From assembly GCA_934491515.1 (NCBI GenBank), contig CAKSTF010000008.1, forward strand, positions 3,450 through 67,449: DNA of 64,000 nt. Reading direction: 5' to 3'. The translations under genes were made by a program, and so were the position numbers. Below are positions 49,101 to 56,999 of this stretch, piece after piece (position 1 is the stretch's first letter; each line of letters starts with the position of its first letter). Source of the DNA: an uncultured Eubacteriales bacterium. Its GTDB lineage: Bacteria > Bacillota > Clostridia > Oscillospirales > Acutalibacteraceae. The notes beneath the pieces were generated by a model. It was not told where the DNA came from, searched no databases, and saw nothing but the letters and a program-made list of their open reading frames with translations.

Positions 49101-50904
49101 TGACGAGATTCGTTATTTCGCCGCATATTCCGTGGTTGAAAATGTTAACAATATCAGCGCTTCCGAATGGGAAACGAGTTTAAGCATCGCGCCCAACGCC
49201 AAAAGATTCATCTATGTAAAGGTTACGGATAAAGCGGGGAACAGCACCATATTGCTCGACCAGGGCGTTGTTGCTTATACGCTCAGCACCGTTACTCCCA
49301 CAAGCGTTACATTCGATCTTAATAATAAGGCTGACAATATCTTTAAGATGACCTTTAACGACAATACTTTTAAAGAACTTAAAGACGGCGATATAACGCT
49401 TAGAGCGCCCTATGAATACACAATGGGCGGAAACGAAATAAATATACTTGCAAACTACTTTACCAAGTACTCTGCCGGCACCGTGCGCAAACTTTCGTTT
49501 GTTTTCTATCCTATGGACGTTAAAGACGAGACCTTTACGATTGAGGTCGATGTGACCATAATTGATACTTCGCACCGCCACAATTTAACACGGCATTCGG
49601 CAAGTGCGGCCACCTGTACCGCAAACGGCAAGAAGGCGTACTATTCCTGCAGTGGCTGCGGCGAACTTTTCCTTGATTCGCAAGGAACTGTGCCCGTTAC
49701 CGAGGAAGAACTTGTAATAACTGCGATAAACCATGCAAACGCCAAATATTATAAAGAAGAGAAGGCGGCGTGCCTTGCAGCAGGACATAAGGCTTATTGG
49801 TATTGCGGCGATTGTCAAAAATATTTTGCCGATAAGAACGGAATTGACACATCCGTATCTTACAGCAGCGCCGCTGCGTTTGAAATCAGTGCGCTTAAAC
49901 ACAATTTCAGCGCCAAGAATACTGCTGACGAATATCTTAAGAGCAAAGCAGACTGCAATAATTCCGCTGTTTACTATTATGCCTGCGAAAATTGCGGCGA
50001 AAAGAGCAGCAACCTTACCTATAACTACGGCAAGGCCTTGGGGCATCTGTTTGAAAACTATGTTTATAATAACGACGCAACCTTCCTGGCAGACGGTACA
50101 AAGACAGCCCACTGCGCACGCGGCTGCGGTGCAGACGATACAATAACCGCACCGGATACAAAACTTATTGATAACGAGTTCCCGGTAATAGACGCTGTAG
50201 ACGGTAAAACCTATTGCGGCGAAGTTACGGTAACGGTTACGGATAAGAATCTTGATATCGTTACGGTAGACGGTAAAAAGGTAACCCCCGATTCAAACGG
50301 AAAAATAAAGATTTCCGCCAAAAAGGGCGAACAGGTGATTACTGCCGTTGATAAGGCGCTTAATAAAACGACCGTGAAGATTACGGTAAATGCGGGTCAT
50401 ACTTACGGCGAAGGTAAAGTAATAACCGCACCCACCGTTGAAAAAGAGGGACTTACGTCTTATGTCTGCACGGCATGTTCGGCGCCCTTTGAAAAAACTA
50501 CACCCAAACTTAAACCTTCCGTTGTTGAAGGCGATAAATCTTCATATACCCGCGGTGATTCAAAAGGTCTGCGTTTTAAATCAAACGCACTTCTTTCCGA
50601 CCTTGTAAGCGTTTCGGTAGACGGTAACGTTATCACTGCAGGAAAGGACTACGATACCGAAAGCGGTAGCACAATAGTTACTCTCCGTACAGATTACCTG
50701 CGCACGCTTTCCGTAGGCAAACACACAATTGACATAACCTCTGTTTCAGGCACTGCAAGTGCAGAGTTTACGATTACATCACAGCAGGGAACGTCTTCAC
50801 CCGTTACCGGCGACTTAACGGTTGTTCTCTGGATATTTGCGGCACTTGTGATTGTAAGCGTAACCGCCACCGAAATCGTATTTCTTCGTAAAAAGAAGAG
50901 ATAA
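46129..50904 (+). CDS. Large repeat-rich wall-anchored surface protein (1591 aa)
   Basis: A long basic N-terminus with two hydrophobic segments (about 15-32 and 46-67, ending SAFANPG) looks like an extended signal peptide. Residues 70-660 form a beta-helix-type region with Chlamydia-Pmp-like repeats (GNITKNGGGIHGG, GNIAENGGGIYTK). Two MBG-like beta domains (YNGQPKTAEVK; YIYTGAAIEPVPKVTVDGKEL) and an Ig-like domain follow. Residues 1150-1470 hold at least four Cys-paired modules (CTANGKKAYYSCSGCGELF and variants). The C-terminus is SPVTGD, a hydrophobic helix and RKKKR: a sortase-type signal with Ser replacing Leu. AAAGGAG sets the ATG at 46129. Confidence 0.9.
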   Translation: MRKFKDLSFKEKAVYTATLALFPLFLLFKRLGKRFKFFSTRGRQLTASALCAALVLSAVPISAFANPGDAGLYIKTFLFGKNKVQLTGTADDTWSYGTDTAITKTGAEELPVSGWTWALQSNLTTSEYAIKLNGYNGGIICANETVWGSGKCGLDMELSGWNYIKDNYYGIRLGDCNITLHGKGNLAITTTESSTRAIEANSLTVDLPTGKKLTVNASSNRDLYSYGIYANENFRLNSGIVSVAMIGSIPEYEAVGICSGNVTINGGFLTVTATNSGESYGIRGVSKRNSETGEYEYPANVTFNEGSIQISGGTRAIDSMNAPVVSDVLKLYAGKVSDKSDSQLYNPDTFEENIYYYTEHKHCKCGAADTHEETRKCTYYQADNFAPWSDADSLPAYGTYYLTKDVVLKDTWKVTSSIRLCLNGHNITANGDFDVIHITSGDLTLSDCHSTEKQGKITHSADTAGGGIVTDDYTAYKNALSIYGGNICGNITKNGGGIHGGSGSQIWIYGGSITGNIAENGGGIYTKGNVQLNDCSITGNTALYGGGAYVERGNASSSSGDAFRITGGDITNNTATEAGGGVYGSHYVVLKGFYKYDDYSSLYGAFYGNISMNTSGFYGHKKTENITLTDGNALCLYNNFKGGKVYLNLTGEGTLAAIVYPNLTSKFAVYDQTLTTLKCDDSRYSFATDNKAADNKVYLRLALDALSADDFEFTPPTGSLVYNGQPKTAEVKAKSGINCGDITVKYYDENHVQCAAPTKAGTYTVTIDVTESAKYAAAEDLHGENWTFTIAPETVSSDEITITGLESGYIYTGAAIEPVPKVTVDGKELTLNTDYTVAYKNNIAIGKATVTVTLKGNYSGSRDAQFLISYGHASGRMYTLPESSDGWYSGTLEVKAASGYKIGETPDSFSYKLTISGDTARGSRQIFLKAADGKVYSTILQYKIDSEAPQNVKIQYNKSGFKSLLNKITFGKFFKETINVEASAEDSLSGVDEIRYFAAYSVVENVNNISASEWETSLSIAPNAKRFIYVKVTDKAGNSTILLDQGVVAYTLSTVTPTSVTFDLNNKADNIFKMTFNDNTFKELKDGDITLRAPYEYTMGGNEINILANYFTKYSAGTVRKLSFVFYPMDVKDETFTIEVDVTIIDTSHRHNLTRHSASAATCTANGKKAYYSCSGCGELFLDSQGTVPVTEEELVITAINHANAKYYKEEKAACLAAGHKAYWYCGDCQKYFADKNGIDTSVSYSSAAAFEISALKHNFSAKNTADEYLKSKADCNNSAVYYYACENCGEKSSNLTYNYGKALGHLFENYVYNNDATFLADGTKTAHCARGCGADDTITAPDTKLIDNEFPVIDAVDGKTYCGEVTVTVTDKNLDIVTVDGKKVTPDSNGKIKISAKKGEQVITAVDKALNKTTVKITVNAGHTYGEGKVITAPTVEKEGLTSYVCTACSAPFEKTTPKLKPSVVEGDKSSYTRGDSKGLRFKSNALLSDLVSVSVDGNVITAGKDYDTESGSTIVTLRTDYLRTLSVGKHTIDITSVSGTASAEFTITSQQGTSSPVTGDLTVVLWIFAALVIVSVTATEIVFLRKKKR

Positions 50905-50916
50905 ACGGCGGCAATG

Positions 50917-50958
50917 AAAAACATCCGTCCCTTAAATAGGGACGGATGTTTTTATATA
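50917..50958 (+). terminator. Terminator of the surface-protein gene
   Basis: A perfect 16-bp stem (50917-50932 with 50938-50953), a 5-base loop and a T-rich tail, 12 bases after the stop codon. Confidence 0.95.
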
Positions 50959-51288
50959 TTTCGCTTCAAGGTAAAAATTTACTTTTATTAGGAAACAATA
51001 AATGTAAACGCCTTGAAATTTTAATATTTTTGTTGCAAATAAAACAAATATGAAAATTTCACCTTCAACGCAAACATTCGGGTTTGCTTTCAGTAAATCG
51101 ATTTTCATTCCGCTTTGTGCGCAGTGAAAGTAGATAATAAACTTATTGTCAACGATTTCCGTGCCGAACGATACGGGAACTATATATGGGTATACGCCGT
51201 TGTGCATTGCAATCTTTATTGTGTCACAACGGTTTAATATATCAAAAATTTCTTCTATGTTTTCTACTTCTCTTTCCTTGCGTCGCAT
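50932..51288 (-). pseudogene. Pyridoxamine 5'-phosphate oxidase-family protein, truncated
   Basis: Residues 1-75 match the flavin-binding split-barrel family found in clostridia (RRKEREV, EIFDILNRCDTIKIAMHNGVYPYIVPVSFG, FHCAQSGMKIDLLKANPNVCVEGE). From about residue 77 the frame turns into a hydrophobic, AT-rich tail with no family match, and its stop codon lies inside the surface protein's terminator stem. Normal members have about 150-160 residues with further conserved C-terminal strands. A deletion or frameshift has probably removed the C-terminal half. Confidence 0.7.
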
Positions 51289-51343
51289 ATTTTTCTCCTT
51301 AAAATACCGACTGTTTTGTACGGTGGACGGATGTGAAAAGTAA

Positions 51344-51378
51344 AAATCGGCAGGTACCTTGTGGTGCCTGTCGATTTT
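51344..51378 (-). terminator. Terminator of tRNA-Leu
   Basis: On the minus strand AAAAATCGACAGGCACC pairs with GGTACCTGCCGATTTTT with one mismatch and ends in T. It directly follows the CCA end. Confidence 0.85.
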
Positions 51379-51465
51379 TGGTGCCGATGACCGGACTTGA
51401 ACCGGTACGGTGTTGCCACCGAGGGATTTTAAGTCCCTTGCGTCTGCCTATTCCGCCACATCGGC
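51379..51465 (-). tRNA. tRNA-Leu (TAA)
   Basis: A class II tRNA of 87 bases with an encoded CCA: acceptor GCCGATG/CATCGGC, anticodon stem AGGGA/TCCCT with loop CTTAAAA (anticodon TAA), long variable arm CGGTGGCAACACCG, and T-arm ACCGG-TTCAAGT-CCGGT. Confidence 0.97.
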
Positions 51466-51474
51466 ATAGCAATA

Positions 51475-51503
51475 ATTTTATATTAAAAAGGCAGATTTGT
51501 CAA
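51475..51503 (-). promoter_or_regulatory. Promoter of tRNA-Leu
   Basis: Minus-strand TTGACA (51503-51498), 17 bases, TAAAAT (51480-51475), ten bases before the mature tRNA and just after the mtaB stop. Confidence 0.8.
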
Positions 51504-51508
51504 GTTTT

Positions 51509-52780
51509 TTATTGAGCCGCGGCACCCTCGCAATGGGTGTCAAAAGCGGCGGTTATAAGAATGTTTTTGATTTCTCCTTCTTCCGCCGATGAACCTTTAA
51601 GTAGAACGCGTGAATAATCAGGAGTGTATCCTTCGTTATGCTTTTCAAAAAGGACGGGCAGGGTAGCGCCCACAAGCGATTCAAGATGTCTTTTTTCACT
51701 TTCTGCGGCGGCAGACGCCATAATACGGGAACGGCGCGATTTTTCTGCGGCAGAAAGCTGATTGCCAAATTTTGCGGCGGCAGTGCCTTCCCTTACCGAA
51801 TAGGCAAAAACGTGCGACCTCGCAAAACCCACTTTTTTAACAAAAGCAAGACTTTCATTAAACTCCTCTTCGGTCTCTCCGGCGAAACCAACCATAATAT
51901 CCGTGGTAACGGCGGCGTTTTTAAAGCAGTTTCTTATGCGGCAGACAAGGTCATAGTAAAATGCCGTGTCATAGTGTCGGTTCATTCTTTTAAGCGTTTC
52001 GTCGCAGCCCGACTGTAAGGAGAGATGAAACTGCGGACAGAATTTTTCCTGCGCTTTAAAGCGCGCAAGCATTTCATCGGTTATGTGATCAGGTTCAAGC
52101 GAACCTAAGCGCACACGCTGTATTCCGTCAATTTTGCAAACCGCGTCCACTGCGTCGCAAAGGTCAAAATTTTCACCTTTTCCGTATGCCGAAAGGTTTA
52201 TTCCCACAAGCACGATTTCTCGGAAACCGTTTTCGGAAAGCGTCTGTGCTTCGGCAGAGATTTCCGCAAGCGAGCGAGAGCGCACCCTGCCGCGCGCATA
52301 GGGAATAATGCAATAGGAGCAAAAACGGTCGCAGCCGTCCTCTATTTTCATAAATGCCCTTGTGCGTTCGTCAAAACGTGTTATTGGCAAAGTGTTGTAA
52401 CTGTCGCCTTTTTTGTGTTCATCGCAAATGAAAGCCTTTTTATGTTCAGGCAAATATTTCTGAACGGCGTTTATAACGTTTGAAACGTCGCGGTTGCCTA
52501 TTATTATATCGGCAGAAAGTTGTTTTGAAGACTCGGGAAACGCCTGAACCATACAGCCGGTAAGAACCGTTACAGCATTCGGGTTTTCACGCTTTACGCG
52601 GTTAAGCAGCTGTCGTGCTTTGCGGTCGCTTTCCGCCGTAACAGAACAGGTGTTGATAATTATTATATCTGCCTGAAGGTCCTTTTCCGCAGTAAAGCCT
52701 CGGCGTAAAAATTCTTCACGCATTGCCTGTGTTTCATATTGGTTGACCTTGCAGCCAAGCGTATAAAAGAGAACGTTCAT
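51509..52780 (-). CDS. mtaB: tRNA (N6-threonylcarbamoyladenosine-37-C2)-methylthiotransferase
   Basis: Radical-SAM enzyme that converts t6A37 to ms2t6A37 (423 aa). The N-terminal Fe-S domain starts LFYTLGCKVNQYETQAM with further Cys in INTCSVT and LTGCMVQ. The radical-SAM core has KIEDGCDRFCSYCIIPYARG, followed by a C-terminal TRAM-like region. It acts downstream of the TsaB/TsaE products encoded earlier in this window. It is divergent from typA. Confidence 0.96.
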   Translation of the reverse strand: MNVLFYTLGCKVNQYETQAMREEFLRRGFTAEKDLQADIIIINTCSVTAESDRKARQLLNRVKRENPNAVTVLTGCMVQAFPESSKQLSADIIIGNRDVSNVINAVQKYLPEHKKAFICDEHKKGDSYNTLPITRFDERTRAFMKIEDGCDRFCSYCIIPYARGRVRSRSLAEISAEAQTLSENGFREIVLVGINLSAYGKGENFDLCDAVDAVCKIDGIQRVRLGSLEPDHITDEMLARFKAQEKFCPQFHLSLQSGCDETLKRMNRHYDTAFYYDLVCRIRNCFKNAAVTTDIMVGFAGETEEEFNESLAFVKKVGFARSHVFAYSVREGTAAAKFGNQLSAAEKSRRSRIMASAAAESEKRHLESLVGATLPVLFEKHNEGYTPDYSRVLLKGSSAEEGEIKNILITAAFDTHCEGAAAQ

Positions 52781-52841
52781 ATAATACCTCGTGATTTAAT
52801 GCTTACGGTGATTTTTTTAAGTGTAACATATTATCTTTTGT

Positions 52842-52870
52842 TTGACAAGCAGTTGTTACTGCTTTATAAT
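52842..52870 (+). promoter_or_regulatory. Promoter of typA
   Basis: TTGACA (52842-52847), 17 bases, TATAAT (52865-52870): exact consensus at both hexamers, 37 bases before the start codon. Confidence 0.9.
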
Positions 52871-52906
52871 ATATATTTTGTAGAGTATATTGTAGGAGAC
52901 GGGATA

Positions 52907-54736
52907 ATGTCTGAAACGAAAATTGAAAATTTAAGAAATGTAGCGATAATTGCGCACGTCGATCACGGCAAGACCACCCTTGTTGACCAGCTTTTAAAAC
53001 AAAGCGGAACTTTCCGCCAAAATGAAAACGTGAACGAGCGTGTAATGGATTCCAACGACCTTGAACGCGAGCGCGGAATAACCATACTTTCAAAGAACAC
53101 AAGCGTTATGTATAACGGCGTTAAAATCAACATTATTGACACCCCCGGACATGCCGATTTCGGTGGCGAGGTTGAGCGTATTTTGCAGATGGTAGACGGC
53201 GTTTTGCTGGTTGTAGACGCATTTGAAGGTTGTATGCCACAAACGCGGTTTGTACTTAAAAAGGCGCTCGCTCTCGGAAAACGTGCCGTTGTTGTTATTA
53301 ACAAGATTGACAGACCTACCGCACGTCCGCATGAAGTTGTGGACGAGGTGCTTGATTTGTTTATAGAACTCGGTGCGGACGAAGAACAAATAGAATTCCC
53401 CGTTGTTTTTGCTTCCGCAAGGGACGGTTATGCCACTTATTCACCCGATGTTGCAGGAACGGATATGAAACCGCTGTTTGAGTCCATAGTAAACGAAATT
53501 GACCCGCCCGTAGGCGACCCGGACGCACCGCTTCAGATTTTGTTTACAAACGTTGAATACGATGAATACATAGGCCGAATCGGCGTGGGTAGGGTTATCC
53601 GCGGCACAGCGAAGGACGGACAGACCGTTGCGCTTTGCCATAAAGACGGAACGCACACCAACGTAAAGATTGCCAAGATGTTTATGTATGAGGGTCTTAA
53701 GCGCACGGAGGTTACCTCTGCTACCATAGGTGATATAATTCAGGTTGCAGGTATCACCGACCTTGAAATAGGTGAGACCGCCTGCGATACAGAAAATATC
53801 GAGCCGCTGCCGTTTGTTAAAATAGACGAGCCGACCCTCTCTATGAATTTTATGGTAAACAATTCGCCTTTTGCCGGTCAGGACGGCAAGTATGTTACTT
53901 CCCGTAACCTGCGTGACAGACTTTTTAAAGAAGTTATGACAAACGTAAGCCTTAAGGTTGAGGAAACCGACAGCGCGGATACCTTTAAAGTTTCCGGTCG
54001 CGGCGAACTTCACCTTTCTATACTTATTGAAACCATGCGCCGCCAGGGTTACGAATTCCAGGTATCGCCGCCCGAAGTTATATATAAGCACGGCGAAAAC
54101 GGTAAATTGCTTGAACCCATTGAACTTTTGATGATAGAAGTTCCCGAACAGTACGTGGGTTCGGTTATGGAGCGCCTTGGCACAAGGCATGCCGAAATGC
54201 GCAATATGGGAACAAGAGCAGGCGGTATGTCCCACCTTGAGTTTTTGATTCCCGCAAGGGGACTTTTAGGCTACCGTTCCCAGTTTATGACCGATACAAA
54301 CGGCAACGGGATAATGAGCCATGTTTTCTATGATTACGAAGAATACAAGGGCGATATCGATCAGCGTAACACCGGTTCGATTATAGTGCACGAAACGGGC
54401 ACCGCCACTGCGTACGGTCTTTTTAACACCCAAAGCCGCGGCAGACTGTTTATCGGGGCGGGTGTGCCGGTATATGAGGGTATGATAGTGGGCGAAAATC
54501 CGAAAAACGAAGATATAGTCTGCAATGTCTGCAAGGAAAAACATCTTACTAACACCCGTTCTTCCGGCTCGGACGACGCACTGCGGTTAATACCGCCTAC
54601 GATACTCAGCCTTGAACAGTCCCTTGAATTTATAAAGAATGACGAACTTGTTGAAATTACACCCGAAAACATTCGCCTTCGCAAGCGTATTCTTAACAAA
54701 GAACAGCGCATGAAGTTTGAAGCAAGGAATCGCTGA
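52907..54736 (+). CDS. typA: Translational GTPase TypA/BipA
   Basis: Ribosome-associated GTPase involved in 50S assembly and stress or cold growth (609 aa). The G domain has AHVDHGKTTLVDQLL, the ERGITI switch, DTPGHADFGGEV and NKID; EF-G-like domains III and V and the BipA-specific C-terminus (LRKRILNKEQRM) follow. The ATG at 52907 has TAGGAGA upstream; the open frame further 5' spans the promoter and is not coding. It overlaps the exonuclease gene by one base. Confidence 0.97.
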   Translation: MSETKIENLRNVAIIAHVDHGKTTLVDQLLKQSGTFRQNENVNERVMDSNDLERERGITILSKNTSVMYNGVKINIIDTPGHADFGGEVERILQMVDGVLLVVDAFEGCMPQTRFVLKKALALGKRAVVVINKIDRPTARPHEVVDEVLDLFIELGADEEQIEFPVVFASARDGYATYSPDVAGTDMKPLFESIVNEIDPPVGDPDAPLQILFTNVEYDEYIGRIGVGRVIRGTAKDGQTVALCHKDGTHTNVKIAKMFMYEGLKRTEVTSATIGDIIQVAGITDLEIGETACDTENIEPLPFVKIDEPTLSMNFMVNNSPFAGQDGKYVTSRNLRDRLFKEVMTNVSLKVEETDSADTFKVSGRGELHLSILIETMRRQGYEFQVSPPEVIYKHGENGKLLEPIELLMIEVPEQYVGSVMERLGTRHAEMRNMGTRAGGMSHLEFLIPARGLLGYRSQFMTDTNGNGIMSHVFYDYEEYKGDIDQRNTGSIIVHETGTATAYGLFNTQSRGRLFIGAGVPVYEGMIVGENPKNEDIVCNVCKEKHLTNTRSSGSDDALRLIPPTILSLEQSLEFIKNDELVEITPENIRLRKRILNKEQRMKFEARNR

Positions 54737-55629
54737 TGAACTATATAATTCTTGATATGGAATGGGACAGCGCTTATTATGTTCCGCAAAAACGTTTTAT
54801 AAATCAGATTTTGCAGATAGGCGCCGTTAAACTGGATTCCGATTTTAATATAACAGACACGCTTGAACTTAATATCCGTTCTGCTTTTACAAGTCGCGTA
54901 AGCCGACGTTTTACGGAACTTACCGGCATAACAAAAGAAATGATGCTTTCGGGGATTCCGTTTGCCGAGGCTGTGAAAAAATATAATGAATTTACAGGTG
55001 AAGGCAGCATAACAATGACCTGGAGCAATTCAGACCTGTACACGATTATTGAAAATGAAGTGCTTTTGCCGGAAGATTGCAGATTTAAAATTGACAGATA
55101 TCTTGATTTGCAAAAATTCATACAAAACGAACTTAAACTTTCGGGTGTTCAGATTACTTCCCAGATTTCATTGGCGCATGCTGCGGAAATGCTTGATATT
55201 AAAACCGTAGATTATGATTTTCACACCGCAAAGGACGACAGCATAGTATGTGCGTTGCTTTTAAAGCATTGCTATAACGGGGAACGCTTTAAAAGTTATG
55301 TTATCGACGCAACGGATCCGCATTTCAGGGAAAAACTTTCCTTTAAGGCTTTCTATATTGCCGATATGAACTCGCCCGATATTCCGGAAGAAACTTTTGA
55401 TTTTAAATGCCCTGCGTGCGGCAAACCGCTTAAAACAAGGTCAAAATGGCATTTTCATAACCGTAATTTTACTGCGGAACTTTCCTGCGGCAAGTGCGGC
55501 AAAAAGTATATTGGCAGGGTTACCGCCAGAAAAACATACGAAGACGTTAAAATACGCACAAAACTGATAGAGAAAAGACCAAAGGTGGAAAAGAAAAATG
55601 ATATGCAGCCTTTGCCCGAGAAAGTGTAA
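54736..55629 (+). CDS. DEDDh-type 3'-5' exonuclease with C-terminal zinc ribbon
   Basis: A 297-residue nuclease of the DnaQ/RNase T superfamily. Exo I is ILDMEWD (Asp/Glu at 7 and 9), Exo III the DFHTAKDD segment with catalytic His and Asp (about residues 158-164); a central Asp in the Exo II region is less clear. Residues 215-255 hold a zinc ribbon (CPACGKPL...CGKCGKKY), unusual for plain DnaQ domains. The start overlaps the typA stop (TGATG), and the next gene overlaps by 32 bases. The substrate (RNA or DNA) is unknown; a link to ribosome or RNA turnover is inferred from context. Confidence 0.85.
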   Translation: MNYIILDMEWDSAYYVPQKRFINQILQIGAVKLDSDFNITDTLELNIRSAFTSRVSRRFTELTGITKEMMLSGIPFAEAVKKYNEFTGEGSITMTWSNSDLYTIIENEVLLPEDCRFKIDRYLDLQKFIQNELKLSGVQITSQISLAHAAEMLDIKTVDYDFHTAKDDSIVCALLLKHCYNGERFKSYVIDATDPHFREKLSFKAFYIADMNSPDIPEETFDFKCPACGKPLKTRSKWHFHNRNFTAELSCGKCGKKYIGRVTARKTYEDVKIRTKLIEKRPKVEKKNDMQPLPEKV

Positions 55630-56470
55630 TGCGCGCCGTACCGAAACACAGAATTTCGGTGGTTTTTGTAAGCAGCCTCTTGCGCCTAAAATTGCAAGGG
55701 CTGCTTTGCATTTTTGGGAAGAACCCTCCATAAGCGGGGAACGGGGCTCCGGTACCGTCTTTTTTTCGGGGTGCAATCTCGGCTGTGTTTACTGCCAAAA
55801 CGCCGCTATAAGCCACACCGGCAAGGGAAAAACGGTTACAGCCGCACGTCTTGCGGAAATATTTGCGGAACTTGAAGAAAAGGGTGCCGAAAATATAAAC
55901 CTTGTAACGCCCACGCATTTTGTAACGGCAATAAAAGAGGCTCTTGATATTTACAGACCGAATATCCCCATAGTATATAACTCCGGCGGATATGAAAGCG
56001 TTGAAACACTAAGTGGGCTTGAAAAGTACATAGATATCTACTTAATGGATTTCAAGTATGCGGACAATGCAAAGGCGCTTAAATATTCAAAAGCCGCCGA
56101 TTATGTCGATGTTGCAGGTCTTGCCCTTAAAGAGGCATATGCGCAAAAACCGAAATGCGTTTTTAAAAACGGAATTATGCAAACGGGCGTAATAGTAAGG
56201 CATTTGCTGCTGCCTGCCGCCACAAACGACGCAATAAAGATATTTGATTTTGTGCGGCAAAATATGTCGGGCGCTTATTTCAGCCTTATGGGGCAATATA
56301 TTCTGGTTAACGAAGCCTGCAGCGACGCCGTTATAGGAAGAAAAATAACCGAAAGGGAATATAACAAGGTGGCGGATTATATTTTAAGCAGCGGCTATCA
56401 GAATTGTTATTTTCAGGAACTGTCAAGTGCAAGCACGGATTATGTGCCGGATTTTGATTTAATCCGGTAA
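55598..56470 (+). CDS. PflX-family radical-SAM protein (pyruvate formate-lyase activase homologue)
   Basis: A 290-residue radical-SAM protein of the COG1313/PflX type. It has an N-terminal Cys motif (CSLCPRKCNA), WEEPSISGERGSGTVFFSG, the SAM-cluster CNLGCVYCQN (CX3CX2C, about residues 60-67), INLVTPTHFVTAIKEAL and VRHLLLPAA. Members are thought to activate or modify a protein partner, but the target is unknown. It overlaps the exonuclease gene by 32 bases. Confidence 0.9.
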   Translation: MICSLCPRKCNARRTETQNFGGFCKQPLAPKIARAALHFWEEPSISGERGSGTVFFSGCNLGCVYCQNAAISHTGKGKTVTAARLAEIFAELEEKGAENINLVTPTHFVTAIKEALDIYRPNIPIVYNSGGYESVETLSGLEKYIDIYLMDFKYADNAKALKYSKAADYVDVAGLALKEAYAQKPKCVFKNGIMQTGVIVRHLLLPAATNDAIKIFDFVRQNMSGAYFSLMGQYILVNEACSDAVIGRKITEREYNKVADYILSSGYQNCYFQELSSASTDYVPDFDLIR

Positions 56471-56553
56471 ATTTTTCCGCCTTGAAATATGTTGATTTTT
56501 GTCGAAATATGTGGTAATATCGGCCTGTAATTTTATATTTCGGAGGGATTCAA

Positions 56554-56862
56554 ATGAAAAAATTCGGCATAGTTTTACTTATCGCTGCTGTTTGCGTTTT
56601 TAGTTTTGCAGGCTGTAAAAATAAGAACGCTTCTTCATCGGATAGCGGCGATTCATGGAATACCATATCCTACGGCAAAGATGATTATGAGATTCAAGGC
56701 GGCGCGGTCGGCTTTAACAACAGCGATTTTACCGGCGATGATTCTGAAGACGAGTATGCTTCCGAACCCGAAATAAATTCTGGTAGTTCCGGCAGCGCGT
56801 CGACCGATTCCTCTTCCTTGGATTCTTCGGAAGACCCGACAACACCACCCGTCAGTTTTTAA
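56554..56862 (+). CDS. Small Ser/Asp-rich lipoprotein (102 aa)
   Basis: Signal peptide with lipobox SFAGC (Cys21) and a mature part of about 80 residues that is almost wholly Ser, Asp, Gly and Glu, likely disordered. CGGAGGGA precedes the ATG. No domain is recognised. It stands alone, closed by a terminator. Confidence 0.8.
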   Translation: MKKFGIVLLIAAVCVFSFAGCKNKNASSSDSGDSWNTISYGKDDYEIQGGAVGFNNSDFTGDDSEDEYASEPEINSGSSGSASTDSSSLDSSEDPTTPPVSF

Positions 56863-56876
56863 TATGCACAGTCTTT

Positions 56877-56903
56877 TGCCCTGCTTTAGCGCAGGGCATT
56901 TTT
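56877..56903 (+). terminator. Terminator after the small lipoprotein
   Basis: An 8-bp stem (TGCCCTGC with GCAGGGCA), a 6-base loop and five T. Confidence 0.9.
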
Positions 56904-56999
56904 AATTGAGCAATTATTCATTGCCATTGTAAAGTGAAATTATTTGTTGTGTTTTCTGCTTTTAATATATAATGAACAAAACATTTCGGAGGTTTTGCT

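Noticed and set aside
52739..52906. N-terminal extension of typA
   Set aside because: The extension would translate the promoter and has no ribosome site; the canonical start at 52907 has one.
53441..54235. A 264-codon minus-strand frame inside typA
   Set aside because: Fully contained in typA, with no domain or context support.
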